Source: an uncultured Lachnospiraceae bacterium (GTDB lineage: Bacteria > Bacillota > Clostridia > Lachnospirales > Lachnospiraceae). Taken from it: a stretch of DNA of 5,583 nucleotides. Each line of letters begins with the position of its first letter. Positions within the stretch are counted from its first letter, which is position 1. Position numbers and translations under genes: made by a program. Location of the stretch: positions 1 through 5,583 of the forward strand of contig CAMOZD010000095.1 in the NCBI GenBank assembly GCA_946630645.1. The letters are read 5' to 3'. The notes beneath the pieces are model-generated. The model did not search any database. It was not told where the DNA came from and saw only the letters and a program-made list of their open reading frames with translations. Shown here in pieces: positions 5,244-5,583 of this stretch.

Positions 5244-5583
5244 CCTGAATTATTCACGGTGGGTAGATTATAAGATCCTTTATGAAGTTCTCCATTCTGC
5301 CACGACCGCAGTAAAACTGGATAATCTGATACGGTGTCGCCTCCATTGTTGTAACGACGAAAGTGAAAAGGTGTATCATCTGTCCATAAGGCTTCTCAAC
5401 CTTGAAGACAACTCTTCTTGGGTGAGGCCAGCTGCCAGCCTGGTATTTGAATTCGCCGTATTCTACCGCATAATCTATCTGGTTTTTCAGGGTGGCCCGG
5501 TAAAGTGCCTCATCCGCATCTTCCGCATACCGGATCAGCGTATTGTTCTGCTTCAGACGGATCGCATATTTACAGTCATTATC
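5244..5583 (-). mobile_element. IS1380-type insertion sequence, 3' terminal fragment
   Basis: The element's right part enters from the window edge. Its probable outer end begins CCTGAATTATTCACGG at 5244-5259 (plus strand), containing the near-palindrome TGAAT-T-ATTCA. Terminal repeats of the IS1380 member ISEcp1 also begin with CCT and are AT-rich, which supports this as the end, but the exact boundary is inferred. The other end is outside the window, so no matching inverted repeat or target duplication can be checked. Confidence 0.55.
5254..5583 (-). pseudogene. IS1380-family transposase, C-terminally truncated (N-terminus outside window)
   Basis: The 109 visible residues belong to a DDE transposase of the IS1380 type (transposase DDE group 1). 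YAIRLKQNNTLI (6-17) and WPHPRRVVFKVEKP (52-65) are typical of the central RNase H-like core, and FYCGRGRMENFIK (90-102) is the Y-x-x-RG-x-x-E-x-x-IK motif carrying the third catalytic acid, Glu98. Full-length members continue for well over 100 residues beyond this motif. Here only DLIIYPP follows before TGA at 5256-5254, which itself lies in the presumed terminal inverted repeat. The enzyme is therefore cut by a deletion joining the core to the element's end, and is probably inactive. There is no frameshift in the visible part. It faces the CoA-transferase gene. Confidence 0.75.

Overview
The window most resembles a low-to-mid GC Clostridia genome, probably Lachnospiraceae-like. The grounds are the gene families, strong AGGAG-type ribosome binding sites, a TTG start, and remnants of a clostridial-type substrate-binding-protein/permease transporter and of an IS1380-type transposase. 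This placement is inferred from protein character, not from a search.

Layout, left to right. (1) Positions 1-837, minus strand: the N-terminal 279 residues of a divergent ClC-type anion channel/transporter that runs off the left edge. (2) 882-1937, minus: a Gfo/Idh/MocA oxidoreductase closely resembling E. coli YhhX, 44 bases upstream of the ClC gene and probably co-transcribed with it. (3) 1938-2163: a gap largely filled by a degenerate array of 19-bp tandem repeats whose first unit contains the stop codon of the next gene. (4) 2164-2934, minus: a UlaG-like metallo-beta-lactamase-fold hydrolase with a good ribosome binding site and an extended -10 promoter. (5) 2935-3243: no intact gene, but a strong rho-independent terminator that works on the minus strand and has no surviving gene to serve. 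(6) 3244-3639, plus: wreckage of a polar amino acid ABC transporter, with a piece of substrate-binding domain and a permease C-terminus in one frame, separated by a TAA. (7) 3695-5023, plus: an intact 442-residue CoA-transferase of the 4-hydroxybutyrate/butyryl-CoA:acetate type, with a likely promoter in the tail of the transporter wreck. (8) 5024-5243: AT-rich gap without a gene. (9) 5244-5583, minus: the 3' end of an IS1380-type element whose transposase is cut off just after its catalytic glutamate and runs straight into the probable terminal inverted repeat.

The genes do not form one obvious pathway. The left half is a minus-strand metabolic/transport block (hydrolase, sugar or polyol-type dehydrogenase, anion channel). 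The right half is a decayed, rearranged region with a single-gene CoA-transferase unit that probably serves short-chain acyl-CoA fermentation. No defence, CRISPR or clearly new multi-gene system is visible. The most unusual structure is the 19-bp repeat array at 2048-2182.
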